From NCBI RefSeq assembly GCF_021155765.1, contig NC_060106.1:12798031-12862030 (forward strand): a stretch of 64,000 nucleotides of DNA, read 5' to 3'. Under the pieces are notes generated by a model, which was not told where the DNA came from, did no database searches, and worked only from the letters and a program-made list of their open reading frames with translations. Every line of letters begins with the position of its first letter. Positions within the stretch are counted from its first letter, which is position 1. Of the stretch, positions 61,458 through 64,000 are shown in pieces. A program made the position numbers and the translations under genes. The stretch comes from Diprion similis. Its lineage: Eukaryota; Arthropoda; Insecta; Hymenoptera; Diprionidae.

Positions 61458-63419
61458 AACACGCTCTGAAACCACCAATATGCAATCAGATACAAAATTC
61501 ACCGAATGAATCCCAGATAAGTTTCTTCTTCCCACCAAAAACTTTCATCAAACTTGTGCTTTTCTTATGCAGTTAAACCACAGTCTACTTACCATCGATA
61601 CTTATAATTAAAAAGATGAGTCTTATACAAATTCTTTATTCGGCTTAATTCCTTCTATTCATTCGCAAAATGATGAAGATGACAAACGTTTCTGTCATTT
61701 TGCAAAAGTGAGGTACGCAAAAGATAATAGACTATTACGATGAGGCTGGCATACAGAAGTTACTGGTTTACAGTTTGTACTCAGAAGAATTAATTTAGAA
61801 TAAGCTGACTTTTCCTAATTGTACTTCCAAGTTTATTATTGCACTGTACCCCAGTAATTTTTTCGAAATACAATCAAAATAGCACTTTCCTTATGCATTT
61901 TATAAGACAGTTTCTCAATTACTTAAGCGAAAAGCTTTGCAGAAATAAAACAATGACAAAGAAAGTCACAGTTTTTAATCAGTAATTAGCCGATTAAAAC
62001 TATCTCAGTTAATTACCTATTTTAGGGATTCTCAGATTTATTATGATTTATACTTGCTGGAACACTTAGATCCTGTTCCAGCTACTTACCGAGCGATTTA
62101 AAACTTTGTTTTTTACAAGTTATTTAAAATAATCTTTTTTTCGTGTAGTTCAATTTTATCTTTGGAAACACTATTTTCACAGTAACTCAAAATATTGATT
62201 TCCGATGATATACCGTGTAACATGCAAAGATTTAACCAATGTTAACTTTGCATATAAGTCTCCATTTGCCCCGGGGCAAAGACACTGTTACATTTTTCAC
62301 CAGTCTAATATTTCATGTATGATGTATTTAGAGGAAATTAATAAAAATGTTCCTACAGTTGCGTTTTCTAAGTTCAGAAACGATCAACAACTCTTGCTCA
62401 TTGGAAGACCAGTTCACCATGCAATTTTTGCTTCTTTTTCCTCTGAACAATCTCAATAATTCACACGTATTGGAAAGAAATTGTTTGGGTGAATTTCGAG
62501 ATATAATTAAGCACATCCAGACACATAAATGCGTTTACTAATTTTTGCAGACAGTTCTTTTGGAAACCTTAAACCTATACTAATAAAAATCATACAAGTA
62601 CGTGAGCAGATGGTTTATCAAAACAGAGCAAGGCTCATTTTACGTGCAACTGTCACGGCGTAGAATCATGCCAACTGCAAACACAGTACTGCATAATTAT
62701 TCTTATGGTAGACGCGATATTATTAATGCAACTGAAAAATTTGATCTGCATTTTAAATTACTTACTACTAATAGGTACCTAAGTTGACTAGTTCATCAGA
62801 TTATTTTATTAGCTAATAATACCGCTCAGGTACAACGTACCACTGTATTAAAAAAATGTATAATCCTGGATATCGGTAACAAAAAGAAGGCTGTAACCAA
62901 ATAGTAATTGTACACGCAAAGTAATTGTGAATATATTAGTTATATTGGTTTCTGTTTTATACTTCTTAATGCTTATCGCCACATTGGAGAACTTGTTTGC
63001 CGAAAAATTCGATCTGCGATCCTGTTTCTCGAAACTTAGGTCACACAGGGCTACCAGTTGAAAAATTGTATAACAAACGTGGTAGCGAGTAAATGTAAGC
63101 GTGTGAGCATTTCTAGCTTCCTATAGAATATCGAAAAACAAACATAAATATGTATCTGCACCACTGTACCACAGTACGAATATGTTTATATGGAGTGGTA
63201 AATTTGTAAAGTGAGTGTACATACATACATTATAAAAAGCATAAGTAAGAATGGGTTTTACCATTTTAAAATCGCATAAAAACGTGGAGGTGGTAAACTG
63301 AAGAGCGAGAGGAAAACGAGGATGTATTAAGTATACAATTAAGATACAAAATAATTAACAAACATTACTCAACCAACAGGTAGAGGATAAAGAAAGGTGT
63401 GTAGGTATTGAATATACAG
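61458..63419. other. Upstream region of the zinc-finger/SR gene
   Basis: About 2 kb of AT-rich DNA. An acceptor (GGTGGTTTCAG, minus strand) ends at about 61466, so a 5' untranslated exon of the minus-strand gene should lie further right. Otherwise nothing recognised. Confidence 0.45.
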
Positions 63420-63513
63420 CTATGAACTGGGGAAGCTGTTAATATTTTCGGTGTCGTCCTCTGAGTCCGCTGTATTTCTTAGGGAATTATTCATAACAGG
63501 TTTTTTAAGCGTA
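63420..63513 (-). CDS. Possible last coding exon of a minus-strand gene outside the window
   Basis: After a good acceptor (AAGCTTACAG) the frame reads TLKKPVMNNSLRNTADSED, continues with a DTENINSFPSS end and meets TAG at 63422-63420. The acidic, serine-rich end looks like a real protein C-terminus, but there is no family match and the donor exon is not visible; a GTAAGT nearby would leave an intron of only about 35 bp, which is too short. Treat as a lead. Confidence 0.25.
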
Positions 63514-64000
63514 CTGTAAGCTTGACAATTTGTTCAAGACTTACCAGATTATCAGTGAAAATAGTCAGTAATTATTCTACTGACAATACGATACAACTTT
63601 TCTTCCGAATGACTCCATCTTGAACGTACCAACAGAAACTGTGGAGCCCAGACCCAAGCATACAAAACTGAGAATCGGAGTCGACTGGATGTGGAAATAT
63701 ATATATACAGACTGACCACCGTCGACGCTCATACAGCTGATCTACTGTATCGACTTCAGTGCGCAGCCGGTAAAGAAGAGTCTGCAGAGTTCACGCTGAT
63801 TTTCGAGATGCATGCGACGTTGCATGGCGGCTTATTACAGCGCACTGTGAAGCTTATGGAACTTGCAAACGAAACTGTTCACAGCACTGATCTTTGATTT
63901 TTTCAATTACGAAATTATCTAATTATAATAACATCCCGATTACGGAAATAATAATGAATATACAATGAGCCACAAGTGCATTTTCGCGATACAAATTTGA
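63514..64000. other. Right end of window
   Basis: No gene recognised. A plus-strand open frame from 63691 (68 codons) has no family features. Confidence 0.4.

Noticed and set aside
1-64000. tRNA, rRNA or CRISPR-like arrays
   Set aside because: No B-box-like GTTCGANTCC with a matching cloverleaf, no conserved rRNA segments and no regularly spaced direct repeats were seen by eye. A tRNAscan-type search would be needed to exclude tRNAs fully.

Overview
This is animal, almost certainly insect, genomic DNA. It is AT-rich and has spliced genes with GT/AG introns, many microsatellites and small DNA-transposon remnants. A tandem array of microsomal P450 genes of the CYP6 type (clan 3) points to an arthropod. 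The general character suggests a hymenopteran, perhaps a sawfly, but that is a guess. No bacterial or viral gene was seen.

Layout from left to right. (1) 1-7933, minus strand: the 5' five exons of a divergent 6-phosphofructo-2-kinase/fructose-2,6-bisphosphatase gene, cut by the left edge. (2) 11486-32103, plus strand: five tandem CYP6-like genes (here P450-1 to P450-5) with one four-exon design. Exon lengths are 868, 222, 252 and 167 bp, with identical phases; only P450-2 differs, with a last exon of 164 bp. P450-1, -3, -4 and -5 are intact (502 residues each). P450-2 is complete in every splice site and motif but has two in-frame stop codons. A relic last exon of a sixth copy lies between P450-3 and P450-4. 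(3) 33795-34648: a non-coding element with 148-bp terminal inverted repeats. (4) About 11 kb without a recognisable gene. (5) 45482-47044, plus strand: a PI-PLC X-domain protein. (6) 48932-50739, minus strand: CCDC47, which is divergent from (7) 52513-54681, plus strand: a single-exon kinesin-2 subunit of the KIF3B/Klp68D type. (8) 56600-61457, minus strand: a five-exon gene for a nuclear protein of about 1230 residues with two matrin/U1-type zinc fingers and an SR-rich, Q-rich tail. (9) The last 2.5 kb holds at most the final exon of another minus-strand gene.

The P450 array is the most informative part. Genes 2 and 4 resemble each other, and so do genes 3 and 5, in protein, introns and upstream DNA, so a two-gene block was probably duplicated. 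Later, P450-5 appears to have received a tract from P450-4 by gene conversion (end of exon 3 and intron 3), and its intron 1 gained an 88-bp transposon whose empty site is still visible in P450-3. P450-2 is being lost or has only just been lost. This is the birth-and-death pattern known for detoxification P450s. The flanking genes are housekeeping-type: glycolytic control, ER membrane-protein biogenesis, anterograde ciliary/axonal transport, and RNA-linked nuclear functions. They have no evident functional link to the array.

All exon joins were made by eye from splice consensus, phase and family knowledge. No alignment or search was run.
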